Shown one piece after another: positions 1 to 10,524 of a stretch of 64,000 bases of DNA. Position 1 is the first letter of the stretch. Each line of letters opens with the position of its first letter. The notes beneath the pieces were generated by a model. That model was not told the origin of the DNA, searched no databases, and saw only the letters and a list, made by a program, of their open reading frames with translations. Where the stretch lies: assembly GCF_003574675.1 (NCBI RefSeq), contig NZ_QOAZ01000015.1, positions 1 through 64,000 on the forward strand, given 5' to 3'. Source of the stretch: Azohydromonas sediminis. GTDB lineage: Bacteria; Pseudomonadota; Gammaproteobacteria; Burkholderiales; Burkholderiaceae_C. The position numbers and the translations under genes were made by a program.

Positions 1-1562
<1,562 letters not shown>

Positions 1563-1613
1563 GGCCACTCGCGGATGAGCCGCAGTGTGCCTCTGATCTG
1601 CCGCGTCGGCGCT

Positions 1614-2594
1614 TTAGGCTTCCGCCGAGCCCAAGCGCTTCGATCGCTCCAGAAAATCGGCGTACGCGTTGGCAATGCCGTCGCGCAGCGCAATCTGCGG
1701 AGCCCATCCGAGCGCACGCAGGCGGCTGACGTCGAGTAACTTGCGGGGCGTCCCGTCGGGCCTGCTTGCGTCGTAGACAAACCGCCCGCGGAACCCGACG
1801 ACCTGCGCGATCAGCTCGGCAAGTTCGCGAATCGTCAGGTCCTCTCCGGTACCGATGTTGATCAGGGGGCAGATCTTCGGGTCGACCAGCGAATCGAAGC
1901 GCTGCTCGCCGAGACCCGCCAGAAACACAAGCGCGCGCGCCAGATCATCCGCGTGCAGGAATTCCCTGCGGGGCTTGCCGCTGCCCCAGAGCGTGACCTC
2001 CGCGTTGCCGGCGACCTTCGCCTCGTGCATCTTGCGGATCAGCGCCGGCAGGACGTGCGAGTTCGCGAGGTCGTAGTTGTCCCCGGGCCCGTATAGATTC
2101 GTCGGCATGGCGGCCAGATAGCGCGTTGCGTGCTGCCGGTTGTACGCCCAGCACATCTCCACGCCCGCAATCTTTGCCAGCGCATACGGGCGATTGGTCG
2201 GCTCCAACGGGCCCGTCAGCAGATACTCCTCTTTGATCGGCTGCGGGCAGTCGCGCGGATAGATGCAAGAGCTGCCGAGAAAGATCAGTCGCTCAACGCC
2301 CGCCTCGTGCGCGGCGCGGATGACGTTGGCCTCGATCAGCAGATTGCGCATCAGGAAGTCGGCCGGATAAGTGTCGTTGGCCAGAATGCCGCCGACCTTG
2401 GCGGCACACAGGAACACGACCTGCGGGCGCTCGGCCGCAAAGAAGCGGCGCGTGGCCGCCTCGTCCTCCAGGTCCAGCTCGGCGTGCGTGCGCAACAGCA
2501 GGTTCGCGTAGCCCTGCCGCTGCAGCTCGCGCAGCACCGCGCTGCCCGCGAGACCGCGGTGGCCGGCAACGAAGATCCTGGTCGACGTCTGCAT
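1614..2594 (-). CDS. fcl: GDP-L-fucose synthase
   Basis: This is a bifunctional epimerase-reductase that converts GDP-4-keto-6-deoxy-mannose, the product of Gmd encoded nearby, to GDP-L-fucose using NADPH in the cytoplasm. The 326-aa extended SDR protein has the dinucleotide-binding GxxGxxG at about residues 11-17 (GHRGLAG). The catalytic triad is Ser108, Tyr137 and Lys141 (GSSC, then YALAK), in the positions expected for the family. The ATG at 2594 was chosen because MQTSTRIFVAGHRG starts directly at the Rossmann strand, although the frame is open further upstream. It is the last gene of the leftward polysaccharide operon and ends about 50 bases from the IS256-like element. A toxin-antitoxin pair separates it from gmd, which is unusual. 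Confidence 0.93.
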   Translation of the reverse strand: MQTSTRIFVAGHRGLAGSAVLRELQRQGYANLLLRTHAELDLEDEAATRRFFAAERPQVVFLCAAKVGGILANDTYPADFLMRNLLIEANVIRAAHEAGVERLIFLGSSCIYPRDCPQPIKEEYLLTGPLEPTNRPYALAKIAGVEMCWAYNRQHATRYLAAMPTNLYGPGDNYDLANSHVLPALIRKMHEAKVAGNAEVTLWGSGKPRREFLHADDLARALVFLAGLGEQRFDSLVDPKICPLINIGTGEDLTIRELAELIAQVVGFRGRFVYDASRPDGTPRKLLDVSRLRALGWAPQIALRDGIANAYADFLERSKRLGSAEA

Positions 2595-2620
2595 GCCGAA
2601 CAATGTCGAGCCGGTAAGCG

Positions 2621-2956
2621 CTATCCGACGATCGTTTGGATCAATGACCGCCGCGTTGCAACATCGCCGACCGAGAGCTTGCCGAGCACTTTGATGATCA
2701 GCCGTTGTTCCACGGGAGCCAGCAATGGCTTGAGCACCGACGGCTTGATCAATCCGGCCGCCTGCCAATCCACGACGAGCGCCTCCGCGAAAGCGAGCGG
2801 TTGCCGGATGCGGCTGGTGATCGCCAGGAGGACGACGTCCGGTCGCTGGACGTTGTAGCGCCCGCCGGAGGCGATGACCGCCGGACGCTGCTTCGTGGTC
2901 GATCGGTCCGTGAAGGTAAACGGGACAAGAATCACATCACCGAATTCATACTGCAT
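2621..2956 (-). CDS. PemK/MazF-type toxin
   Basis: This 111-aa protein opens with MQYEFGDVILVPFTFTD and has a TKQRPAVIAS segment and a RPDVVLLAITSRI segment. These are the usual signatures of the PemK/MazF fold, whose members are ribosome-independent mRNA endonucleases. The gene lies 27 bases downstream of a small gene whose product looks like a DUF2281-type antitoxin, the normal order for a type II module. A GGGAG sequence precedes its ATG. The cognate pair is lodged between two genes of the GDP-fucose pathway. RNA cleavage specificity cannot be read from sequence. Function is inferred from the family and the pairing. Confidence 0.83.
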   Translation of the reverse strand: MQYEFGDVILVPFTFTDRSTTKQRPAVIASGGRYNVQRPDVVLLAITSRIRQPLAFAEALVVDWQAAGLIKPSVLKPLLAPVEQRLIIKVLGKLSVGDVATRRSLIQTIVG

Positions 2957-2983
2957 CGCAGTGCCAGCTCCCGTCGGCAGACA

Positions 2984-3181
2984 CTACAGTCGGTCGTACG
3001 CAGCGTCTTCGTCGTTGTCCCAGACTTCTGCGAAAACCGGTTCGCTCGCCTTGGTGACCGCCTGCTTCAGCCGTCGCTCCTCCTGGGTCAACAAGAACAC
3101 GACGAAATCCTCGACCTCGGCCCGTCGCTGCGGTGGCAGTTGCTTGATTTTTTCGAACAAGTCGTCATTGATCGCGCTCAT
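2984..3181 (-). CDS. DUF2281-like antitoxin
   Basis: This is a small acidic protein of 65 aa starting MSAINDDLFEKIKQLPPQRR. The LPPQRRAEVEDFVVFLL segment matches the DUF2281/VapB-like pattern found in antitoxins paired with PemK/MazF or PIN toxins. The acidic C-terminal tail (DNDEDAAYDRL) is the sort of segment that wraps around and blocks the toxin. The ATG at 3181 is preceded by GAGG at a suitable distance; a GTG one codon earlier is possible. It is probably cotranscribed with the toxin gene and, by family analogy, autoregulates. The region upstream to gmd (92 bases) could hold its promoter, but no clear site stands out. Confidence 0.75.
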   Translation of the reverse strand: MSAINDDLFEKIKQLPPQRRAEVEDFVVFLLTQEERRLKQAVTKASEPVFAEVWDNDEDAAYDRL

Positions 3182-3273
3182 CACTGCACCTCGGACTCCG
3201 TCGCCGGCGATGGCTGCATTATCGCGCAGCCACGGTCGCGAATCCGCGCCACCCAGGCTGTCGATGTGCGCGG

Positions 3274-4362
3274 CTACTCGTGAAAATCGAACGGCCGATA
3301 CCCGTGCCGCTTGACCAGTTCGTCGCGCTCCGCGCTTTTCAGGTCCTCGCGCACCATCTCCGCGACCAGCTCATCGAAGCCGATCTTCGGCACCCAGCCG
3401 AGCTTCGCGCGCGCCTTGCTCGCATCGCCGAGCAGCGTTTCCACCTCCGTCGGACGGAAGTACCGCGGATCCACCGCGACGACGCGCCGGCCCTTCTCGT
3501 CCAGCGCATGCTCGTTCACGCCGCTCCCTGCCCAGCGCAGGCTCATGCCCAGCTCGGCGGCGGCGGCCTGGACGAAATCGCGCACGCTCCTCTGCACACC
3601 CGTGGCGATCACGAAGTCTTCAGGCGCAGGCTGCTGCAGCATCAACCACATCGCCTCGACGAAGTCGTGCGCATGACCCCAGTCGCGCTTCGCATCGACG
3701 TTGCCCAGATACAGGCAGTCCTGCAACCCGAGCCTGATCCGGGCGAGCGCGCGCGTGATCTTGCGCGTGACGAAGGTCTCCCCGCGCACGGGTGATTCGT
3801 GGTTAAAAAGTATGCCGTTGCACGCATAGATGCCGTAGGCCTCGCGGTAGTTGACCGTGATCCAGTACGCGTACAGCTTGGCCGCCGCATACGGTGAGCG
3901 CGGATAAAACGGCGTGGTCTCCTTCTGCGGCGTCTCCTGCACCAGGCCGTACAGCTCGGAAGTGGACGCCTGATAGAAGCGTGTCTTCTTCTCGAGGCCG
4001 AGAATGCGGATCGCCTCCAGCACGCGCAGGGCGCCCAGCGCATCGGCGTTCGCCGTGAACTCCGGCTCCTCGAAGCTCACGGCCACGTGGCTTTGCGCCG
4101 CCAGGTTGTAGATCTCGTCGGGCCGCACTTTCTGGATCACCCGCAGCAGCGACAGCGAGTCCGTCATGTCGCCGTAGTGCAGGATGAAGTGACGGTTCTC
4201 GACGTGCGGGTCCTCGTACAGATGATCGATGCGGTCCGTGTTGAACAGCGACGTGCGGCGCTTGATGCCGTGCACCTCGTAGCCCTTCTTCAGCAGGAAC
4301 TCGGCCAGGTACGCGCCGTCCTGGCCGGTGATGCCCGTGATCAATGCCTTCTTGCCATCCAT
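3274..4362 (-). CDS. gmd: GDP-mannose 4,6-dehydratase
   Basis: This enzyme converts GDP-D-mannose to GDP-4-keto-6-deoxy-D-mannose, the first committed step to GDP-L-fucose and GDP-rhamnose. The 362-aa SDR protein has the NADP-binding motif GITGQDG at residues 10-16, the catalytic Thr134 and Glu136 (STSELYG), and Tyr158/Lys162 (SPYAAAK). The length is normal. It begins with [10 protein letters not shown] and lies downstream of a glycosyltransferase in the same leftward operon. With fcl it indicates fucose, or a related 6-deoxyhexose, in the polymer made by this locus. Confidence 0.96.
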   Translation of the reverse strand: MDGKKALITGITGQDGAYLAEFLLKKGYEVHGIKRRTSLFNTDRIDHLYEDPHVENRHFILHYGDMTDSLSLLRVIQKVRPDEIYNLAAQSHVAVSFEEPEFTANADALGALRVLEAIRILGLEKKTRFYQASTSELYGLVQETPQKETTPFYPRSPYAAAKLYAYWITVNYREAYGIYACNGILFNHESPVRGETFVTRKITRALARIRLGLQDCLYLGNVDAKRDWGHAHDFVEAMWLMLQQPAPEDFVIATGVQRSVRDFVQAAAAELGMSLRWAGSGVNEHALDEKGRRVVAVDPRYFRPTEVETLLGDASKARAKLGWVPKIGFDELVAEMVREDLKSAERDELVKRHGYRPFDFHE

Positions 4363-4452
4363 CGGTCGTGTTCCGGTGTCGCTGTCAGGTTGCCAAGCTG
4401 ACGTCGCTCGGAGCTGGCGCCTTCGCTCGGCGTCGCTGCCCGCCCCGTGGCT

Positions 4453-5193
4453 TCAAAAGAACTGGCGCAATTTGCTGACGTTCTTCCATACCAAGGTGTG
4501 CACCCCGCCAATCCGATGTTTGCGCAGCGCCCGCAGGTCTTCCGCCGACTTGCGGGCGATGTTGCGCAGGGAACGGTTGCTGGCACCGCCTGTCCTCATC
4601 TTGACCATCACACGCGGGATGTAGGCCGCACGCAATCCTGGCGTGCGAAACAGGCGCAGGATGAATTCGTAGTCGGCTGCGATGCGATAGGTTACGTCGT
4701 AACCGCCCAAGCGTTCGTACAGGGCGCGGCGCACATAGAGCGTCGGATGCGGCGGCATCCAACCCCGCTCCAGCAAGCCCGTGTCAAACGGCCCCGAACG
4801 CCAGTACCTGACCACACGCGCCGGATCTTCGCGCCGCACGTATTGCAGGTCACCGTAGACCGCGTCCACCTCGGGATCCGCGAAAGCCTCCGCAACCCAG
4901 GCCAAGACGTCGGGCCCGGCAAACACGTCATCGGCGTGCAGGAACCCGATCACGTCGCCGGTGCTGCGTGCGATCCCTTTGTTCAACGCATCGTAGATGC
5001 CCCGATCGCGCTCGCTGCAGGCAACGAGCCGCGAGGCCTTCCACGTCCGCACGACGTCCCACGTGCCGTCGCTGCTCGCTCCATCCACCACCACGTGCTC
5101 GACTGCCGGATGAGTCTGCGCGGCAACCGAAGCCAGGGCATCGGCGATTGTGGCGGCGCAGTTGTAGCACGCGGTGACAACGGAGATCTTCAT
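4453..5193 (-). CDS. Family 2 glycosyltransferase (WcaE-like)
   Basis: This is a 246-aa GT-A glycosyltransferase that should add a sugar to the lipid-linked repeat unit on the cytoplasmic side of the membrane. The N-terminus MKISVVTACYN is the nucleotide-binding strand of GT2 enzymes. DGASSDGT at about 37-44 and the HADD metal-binding motif at 86-89 follow, and SERDRGIYDALNKGI at 60-74 is a signature shared with colanic-acid-type GT2 enzymes. No membrane segment is evident. The acceptor and sugar cannot be told from sequence, though its position next to gmd makes transfer of a deoxyhexose conceivable. It is separated by 90 bases from gmd downstream. Confidence 0.87.
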   Translation of the reverse strand: MKISVVTACYNCAATIADALASVAAQTHPAVEHVVVDGASSDGTWDVVRTWKASRLVACSERDRGIYDALNKGIARSTGDVIGFLHADDVFAGPDVLAWVAEAFADPEVDAVYGDLQYVRREDPARVVRYWRSGPFDTGLLERGWMPPHPTLYVRRALYERLGGYDVTYRIAADYEFILRLFRTPGLRAAYIPRVMVKMRTGGASNRSLRNIARKSAEDLRALRKHRIGGVHTLVWKNVSKLRQFF

Positions 5194-5268
5194 GCTTCAA
5201 AAAGGCGCGCGCTCCGACCTGCAGCCGCCGATGAGTGAAAATGGTGTGAGATCGATTTCATTTGTACT

Positions 5269-6207
5269 TCATCGGCATGGGCTGTCAGTGGACCGACACA
5301 GCCTTATGCCATACTCGATCATGACTACTTCCTCGATCGGTACCCCAGTACGCTTCGCCCGGCGTTCAAGTTCGCCGACCTTCAGGTCCACAAGGAACCT
5401 ATACCAGAACCCCTGCATGAAGTGAAAGACAAAGCCGGGATAGCCATCCAGAAATCCGAGCAGCCCGAAATAACGAAACAGGAAGTACAGGCTTGCCCGC
5501 AGCCCTGGCCACAAGTGAGCATAGACCCGCTCTTTGAACCAGCGCTTACGCGCGGCTTGCGAGTGCCCACCGATAGCGTTATGGGCCGAGCAGGTATCGA
5601 AGCGATACTTAAGGTTGAGCAAGTCAATCGCCTCGCGCGTTGCGTAGCCGTTGTGCTTGGCAACCCACCAGCCGATGTTATTCAGGTTTTGGTCGATAAG
5701 TTCGCCGGGCAGACGACCAGTGGCTCCGCCATCGAGCACGATATGCTCGTCCATCCAGCGCTCCTCGCAGCGGCCGCGCCCAGTACGAAAGAGCCGGAGC
5801 ATGTACAAGCCACCACAGCCGCCCCACCGGATCGCACGCCCCATAAAGACCATGACCCGGTGCACGTATAACCCTGTCACAGCATCGGGCACGAGGCCAG
5901 CGGCGACGCGATCCCGCAGCGCGCCGCGCAGGGGCTCCGACAGGTACTCGTCGGCATCGATGCGCAGGCACCAGGCGCCGCGGATGTCGCAGTGATCGAG
6001 GCCCCAGTTGAACTGACTGGAGTAGTTCTTCCACGGATTTGTGTAAACCTCTACGCCATGCTCGCGACAGATCTCCACCGTTCGATCGGTCGAGCCGGAG
6101 TCGATCACAACGACCTGCGATACGACGCCTGAGAGACTGCGCAAACATCGGTCGATGTGTTTCTCCTCGTTGAAAGTGAGAATGAGGGCGGTGATCGGCT
6201 CGTGCAT
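5269..6207 (-). CDS. Family 2 glycosyltransferase (WaaE/KdtX-like)
   Basis: This 312-aa glycosyltransferase begins MHEPITALILTFNEEKHIDRCL and contains VVVIDSGSTDRT and the metal-binding RIDADEYL, a combination typical of the WaaE/KdtX-like branch of GT2. The C-terminal part (RYFGLLGFLDGYPGFVFHF and nearby) is hydrophobic and aromatic, suggesting membrane association. The gene is noticeably less G/C-biased than its neighbours, which suggests acquisition from elsewhere. It follows the FkbM-family gene by about 20 bases, so the two are probably cotranscribed. The sugar specificity is unknown. Confidence 0.87.
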   Translation of the reverse strand: MHEPITALILTFNEEKHIDRCLRSLSGVVSQVVVIDSGSTDRTVEICREHGVEVYTNPWKNYSSQFNWGLDHCDIRGAWCLRIDADEYLSEPLRGALRDRVAAGLVPDAVTGLYVHRVMVFMGRAIRWGGCGGLYMLRLFRTGRGRCEERWMDEHIVLDGGATGRLPGELIDQNLNNIGWWVAKHNGYATREAIDLLNLKYRFDTCSAHNAIGGHSQAARKRWFKERVYAHLWPGLRASLYFLFRYFGLLGFLDGYPGFVFHFMQGFWYRFLVDLKVGELERRAKRTGVPIEEVVMIEYGIRLCRSTDSPCR

Positions 6208-6227
6208 TAATGCCTACCGGAGAGGAA

Positions 6228-7034
6228 CTAGGCCTCCTGCGCCCCGCTCGCAACTGCCGAACCAGCAGGTCGCACGAACAGGGCATTTCCAGTGCCGTTC
6301 GATGGGTCCGTGCCCAGGCCCACGAGGACAAAGCCACGCGGCCCCAGGAAGCCTGTGATGTCCGCTAGCGTCGCACCGCCGTCGTAGAGCGGCTTGTAGG
6401 CGGACACCTCGACGAAGACCGACCTCACCTTGGTAAGCAGCTCTCCCGTCGAGCGCAGCACTCCCATTTCGGCGCCCTGCACGTCGATCCAGAGGCAGTC
6501 GATGGGACCGTCCGCGTACTGGTTCTCGGCGGCATGGTCGTCGAGTCGCCTCGCCTGGACCTTGTAGGTCTCGGTCTGCTTCATTCCGTAGCTCTGCGCC
6601 GCCAGTTCGCCGACCTTCAGCAGCGAGCCCGAACCCGCAAGATTGGTCTCGTAGAAAGTCAGCTCGCAGTTTGTGTCGGACACTGCGCAGTCGAAGATCT
6701 GGACCTTGCCATCCGATCCGAAGCGCCCGCGCAGCGCCTCGACGTAGCGCGGGCTGGCCTCGAAGAGCTTGAATTCGGCCTTCGGAAAGCGCCGGCGCAT
6801 CGACTTCACCTCGTGTCCCAAGTGCGCGCCGACTATGATAATGAGTCGGATGTCCTCTCGCCGGCTTCGAAGAAAGCGATGAACGCTGCGCTCAGTTAAC
6901 CTCTGGACGTATTCGTACGGCTGGACGTCATAGGGAATGCGCACACGTCGGGCCATCCAACGTAGTGCGGCCTGCAGGGCCGGCGCAATCCCCTCGCGCT
7001 TCAACTTGGTCTGGAACTTCTCGTAAAGGCTCAT
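6228..7034 (-). CDS. FkbM-family methyltransferase
   Basis: This is a 268-aa SAM-dependent methyltransferase of the FkbM family, usually acting on hydroxyls of sugars or polyketides. An N-terminal helical region (MSLYEKFQTKLKREG) is followed by the SAM-binding strand around IIIVGAHLGHEV. KLFEASPRYVEALRGRF and the segment IDCLWIDVQGAEMGVL come next; the last is the characteristic FkbM motif with the acidic residue after the motif IV strand. It lies in the middle of the polysaccharide operon, so O-methylation of a sugar residue in the repeat unit or at the chain end is the likely role. It is separated from the Wzy-like gene by only 9 bases. Confidence 0.85.
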   Translation of the reverse strand: MSLYEKFQTKLKREGIAPALQAALRWMARRVRIPYDVQPYEYVQRLTERSVHRFLRSRREDIRLIIIVGAHLGHEVKSMRRRFPKAEFKLFEASPRYVEALRGRFGSDGKVQIFDCAVSDTNCELTFYETNLAGSGSLLKVGELAAQSYGMKQTETYKVQARRLDDHAAENQYADGPIDCLWIDVQGAEMGVLRSTGELLTKVRSVFVEVSAYKPLYDGGATLADITGFLGPRGFVLVGLGTDPSNGTGNALFVRPAGSAVASGAQEA

Positions 7035-7043
7035 GATGTCGAT

Positions 7044-8318
7044 TCAACGAGAGGGAGCCAGGGTCGGCGGCCGATACTTGGCCGAGTGGCTGACCCTTGA
7101 CCGGCCCCTTGCGAACCTCCCCCTGAGCTTGGCGTCAAGCAGGAGCGCGTTCAGTGCGAGCAGATACGGGACAGCGACGTTGCCGAGATAGATCAGGCCC
7201 ATAGTCAGACCGAGAACCAGGAAGACGATGAAGTAGCTCCTGGCAATGGGGGGGCGGAAGCGGCGCAGAAAGGCCTGGTAGCCGAGCCAGAGGACCAGCA
7301 GCAAGGGAACCGCCCAGCCCCAACTGATCGCCAGACGCAGCCACATCGCGTGGAAGTGGAAGGGGAAGATTCCTTCGACGTTCAAGTTCTCCTGTTGCAC
7401 AAGCCACAGGTCAGCAATGAACCCGGGAACCTCGACGTCCACGGCTGCTCCCGGCACGACTCCGGCCGCATGACTCCATGCATGGCTGACCAGATACTCA
7501 AGGCCAACCGCCCACATCCAATACCGATCCATGGCTTCCAGTACACCGACCTCGAGGTCTCGGATCGCGAACGACATGATGCCTGCAGCGGCAGCGGCGC
7601 CGACCATCAGCAGCCGCACGGTGGCGGGAACCGTGTTGGCGAACAGGAGCACACCGCAGGCGGCCAGCAAGCTTGTGCGGGAGAAGGACGCCAGCAGACC
7701 CAGGAAGATGAGCGGCCCGTAGATCCGGGCCAACTCGCGGCGACTCAGCGCGAAGACCAGCGACAGGCACAGCAGCGCCGCGTCGTAGTTGACTTCACCA
7801 GACCCCACCGGACGAACGATCGCGCCAGCCAGTGCCGAGCGGACGATGGTCTCGACCAGCAGGATGATCGCCAGCGCGCTGCCAAAGCGGCAGAACATCC
7901 GCGGCGACGGCAATATGAAGGAACGGGTGAGCAGCAGGGCAATCAGCAGGTAGAAGAGCGGCTTGGCTTCCATGGCTGCGGTCACCTGCGGGGCTCGGCC
8001 TGCCAGAGCCCCCCATGCGAGCCAGACCGCCGCCACGACACACAGTGCAAGACCCGGCCCGACCTTCAGCCTGGGGCGGCCTCGCGGATACCCTGACGGG
8101 CCAGCCACCGCGGCGTAGAGACCGGTCAACAACCAGGCCACGTCGATCCAGTTGCGCCACAGCGCGACTCCCATCAACTCGGCCAGGTAGCTACTGAGCG
8201 GGAAGACGATGTAGCAGACGGCTAAGGCCCAGGCAGGCGCTGGCCGGGTCGCTGCGGCCGAGGCCGTCAGGCGCCCGAGGCCTTCGTCACGCGAAGAGGC
8301 GAACGCCATGGTGCTCAT
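7044..8318 (-). CDS. Wzy polymerase / O-antigen ligase-like membrane protein
   Basis: This is a 424-aa hydrophobic protein with roughly ten to twelve predicted membrane segments and a large central periplasmic loop (about 250-310, beginning near VLEAMDRYWMW). A short SFSRTSLLAACGVLLF segment resembles the conserved region of the Wzy_C/O-antigen ligase superfamily. In a locus with a Wzx flippase and Wzz-like protein the expected role is periplasmic polymerisation of the repeat unit. Sequence alone does not separate polymerase from ligase. The start at 8318 overlaps the stop of the upstream methyltransferase gene (ATGA), so translation is likely coupled. A second Met lies three codons in. Confidence 0.72.
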   Translation of the reverse strand: MSTMAFASSRDEGLGRLTASAAATRPAPAWALAVCYIVFPLSSYLAELMGVALWRNWIDVAWLLTGLYAAVAGPSGYPRGRPRLKVGPGLALCVVAAVWLAWGALAGRAPQVTAAMEAKPLFYLLIALLLTRSFILPSPRMFCRFGSALAIILLVETIVRSALAGAIVRPVGSGEVNYDAALLCLSLVFALSRRELARIYGPLIFLGLLASFSRTSLLAACGVLLFANTVPATVRLLMVGAAAAAGIMSFAIRDLEVGVLEAMDRYWMWAVGLEYLVSHAWSHAAGVVPGAAVDVEVPGFIADLWLVQQENLNVEGIFPFHFHAMWLRLAISWGWAVPLLLVLWLGYQAFLRRFRPPIARSYFIVFLVLGLTMGLIYLGNVAVPYLLALNALLLDAKLRGRFARGRSRVSHSAKYRPPTLAPSR

Positions 8319-9178
8319 CCTGACCGGGGCAGACGGGCAGCCGCATAGAGCTGGTCCCCCTGACCCATGCTCGCGCCCAACCGACCGATGGCGCTGGCGA
8401 CGTTCCTGCCAAGGAACTGCTTGAGGCCACCGGACAGCACGAACGGATGGTGCAGCGAGTTCCGCTCCATCGCGATGATGCTCAGGCCAGCATGTTGGAG
8501 CAGATGCCCCAGAGACCGCTCGCTGAAGTGCCAGAAGTGCTCACGAGGCTGCCAGCCATACCAGAACCAGGGTGCGATGCGCGGAAGCAGTCCGTCGTAC
8601 GCCGCCTGGGACACGATGACGAGCCCACCAGGCCTGAGCGCGGCCCGGTACGAGGCAATGAAGGCGAGCGGGTCCGGCACGTGCTCGAGCACCGCGCTGA
8701 AGACGAGCAGGTCGAACGGCTCGCCGCCCATGGCCACCGAGCGAAGTTCTTCCCAGGACTGAAAGAGCGGGGTGCCATTGGCCGCCGCCTCCTCGACATT
8801 GGCCCGATTCAGCTCGATGCCTGCCGCCTCGGCCCCGCGGAGGCGGGCCTGCTCGACCAGCAATCCCCGACCGGCGCCGACATCCAGGAGCCGAGCGCCA
8901 GAGGAGAGCGACGCTCCGGAGTGCTCGATGAAGTCGAGCAAGTGCGAAGCGAAGCTTCGATACAGCGCACGCTGAGCCTCCGTCTCGTAGCGGTGGACAT
9001 AGTGCGACTGGCTGCCTGCGTAGTATTCGACCTCCACAGCCGGCGCAGGCGTGGTCGCTCCCGTGTCGCAGACGGCGCAGCGCCTTATCTCGGCCGAGAC
9101 GCCGAAGACCCGCGCCGGCAGAACGCAGTAACGCGTCCAATCGGTCGCGGCGCCGCAGACAACACAAGGGCCGTTCAC
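8315..9178 (-). CDS. SAM-dependent methyltransferase with N-terminal Cys motif
   Basis: This 287-aa class I methyltransferase is preceded by a small cysteine-rich head with two pairs, CVVCG near residue 5 and CAVCD near residue 34, that could bind zinc. The SAM-binding motif is LLDVGAGRGLLVEQA near 95, followed by GIELN and FSAVLEHVPDP. This layout is that of the Methyltransf_12/23 proteins often found in sugar-modification loci. A methylated or otherwise modified sugar is the likely substrate. The gene overlaps both neighbours by four bases, which argues for a single translationally coupled unit with the flippase and polymerase genes. Confidence 0.8.
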   Translation of the reverse strand: MNGPCVVCGAATDWTRYCVLPARVFGVSAEIRRCAVCDTGATTPAPAVEVEYYAGSQSHYVHRYETEAQRALYRSFASHLLDFIEHSGASLSSGARLLDVGAGRGLLVEQARLRGAEAAGIELNRANVEEAAANGTPLFQSWEELRSVAMGGEPFDLLVFSAVLEHVPDPLAFIASYRAALRPGGLVIVSQAAYDGLLPRIAPWFWYGWQPREHFWHFSERSLGHLLQHAGLSIIAMERNSLHHPFVLSGGLKQFLGRNVASAIGRLGASMGQGDQLYAAARLPRSG

Positions 9179-10524
9179 GCAGACTTCTCCTCAGCCGCGA
9201 CCCGCACCGAACGGAACGGTCGAACGCGATGTACCGATGCTGCCCTGCGATGACAGGTGTAGGTGAAGGCGACATAGCCCGCAGCGTAGGCCATGGCCAA
9301 TGTGGCCAGATCGCCGAACGTCGCGGCAATGCCGGCCAGAGCCGTTGTCAGACCGGCGGCCAGAGCCGTGATCACCAGCAGATCACGGAAGTTTCCGGCT
9401 GCGCCCAGAATGACTGGGCCAAATCCGAAGAGACTGCCGACGATATGGCCCAGCGACAGCCAGAACAGCGCCAGCAGCGCTTCGTCGTCCGTCAGACGGA
9501 ATGCAAGATCGAGAAGGCCAAGCTTGTGAGCACCCAGCAATAGGGCGCCGACCACTGCACCGGCGAGCAGGGCGCCGAGTGCCAGCTTGCGGACGGCCGC
9601 CGACAGGGCCAGGTGGTCGCCGCCGGCCAGCATGCCCGCGAAACGCGCTGCAAACGCGGCAGACATCAGGATGCCGCTCAATGAGCAGAAGCGCGCCAGG
9701 TAGCTCGCGGTGGCGTACTGGCCCGAGGCTTCGACACCGAAGAGGCGGGCGGCCCACCAGAGGTCGCTCTGCCCGACGACGAAGGTGAGTGCAACGTTGA
9801 CGGTGACGAGCACTCCCGCGCGACGAACTTGTGCGTCACCCCACGGGGCATCACTGACCGCTGTGCTCGTCTCCCGAGACCGCGCCGGGTCTCTCCAGTA
9901 GTTGCCGACCAGGAAGACGGCCGATGCGGCGGAACCCAGCGCAAGCATGGTGACGAGAAGCAGGACGCTGGCCGCCTGGCCGGCGAACCCGACGACGACG
10001 GCCGTGCCCACGAGTGCGAAGCAGAGCGTCGTTGCGCCTCCGGCTGCGCCGGAGTTCGAGAACAGCCCGGCGACCCAGAAGTGGGAGACCGTCTTGGCCT
10101 CCTCGGCCATGAACGCCTGCCAGACGGCACCCAGGACCCACACCGAGCACGCGAGCGCCAACAGCATCGGCGCCGGCCCGTTGTGCAAGGTCGTGAACGT
10201 CGCCAACCCAAGCGCAAGGGCGACAACGATGGACGTCGGCGCCATCAGGCGAGTGCACTGCAGGAAGCCCGCGTGGTGCCGTGGCGTTCGCACGTTCGTG
10301 CCCAGCCGTCCGTTCAGGTGGAGTATGACCTGGGGTTGCCCAAAGCTGCCAATCGGCAGCGCCAGCATTACGAGATTCGCGAGCAGCATGAACTGACCAT
10401 ACTCGGCGGCCGACAATTGCCTGGCGGCCCATGAAATAAGCGCAGTCCACGCGACAACGGCGACGCCCTTGCCGACAGCCTGCGCGAGGATGGCACTGGC
10501 GGCGCTGCGTCGCGAAACGTTCAT
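9175..10524 (-). CDS. Wzx-type polysaccharide flippase
   Basis: This 449-aa integral membrane protein of the MATE/MOP polysaccharide transporter superfamily carries undecaprenyl-linked repeat units across the inner membrane. It begins MNVSRRSAASAILAQAVGKG, a typical Wzx start, and has about twelve to fourteen hydrophobic segments, with YATASYLARFCSLSGI resembling the conserved central region. The ATG at 10524 overlaps the asnB-like stop codon (ATGA). The frame is open far upstream, but that stretch lies antiparallel within the asnB-like gene and looks like nothing known. Its place next to wzy- and wzz-like genes supports a Wzx/Wzy-dependent pathway. Confidence 0.83.
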   Translation of the reverse strand: MNVSRRSAASAILAQAVGKGVAVVAWTALISWAARQLSAAEYGQFMLLANLVMLALPIGSFGQPQVILHLNGRLGTNVRTPRHHAGFLQCTRLMAPTSIVVALALGLATFTTLHNGPAPMLLALACSVWVLGAVWQAFMAEEAKTVSHFWVAGLFSNSGAAGGATTLCFALVGTAVVVGFAGQAASVLLLVTMLALGSAASAVFLVGNYWRDPARSRETSTAVSDAPWGDAQVRRAGVLVTVNVALTFVVGQSDLWWAARLFGVEASGQYATASYLARFCSLSGILMSAAFAARFAGMLAGGDHLALSAAVRKLALGALLAGAVVGALLLGAHKLGLLDLAFRLTDDEALLALFWLSLGHIVGSLFGFGPVILGAAGNFRDLLVITALAAGLTTALAGIAATFGDLATLAMAYAAGYVAFTYTCHRRAASVHRVRPFRSVRVAAEEKSA

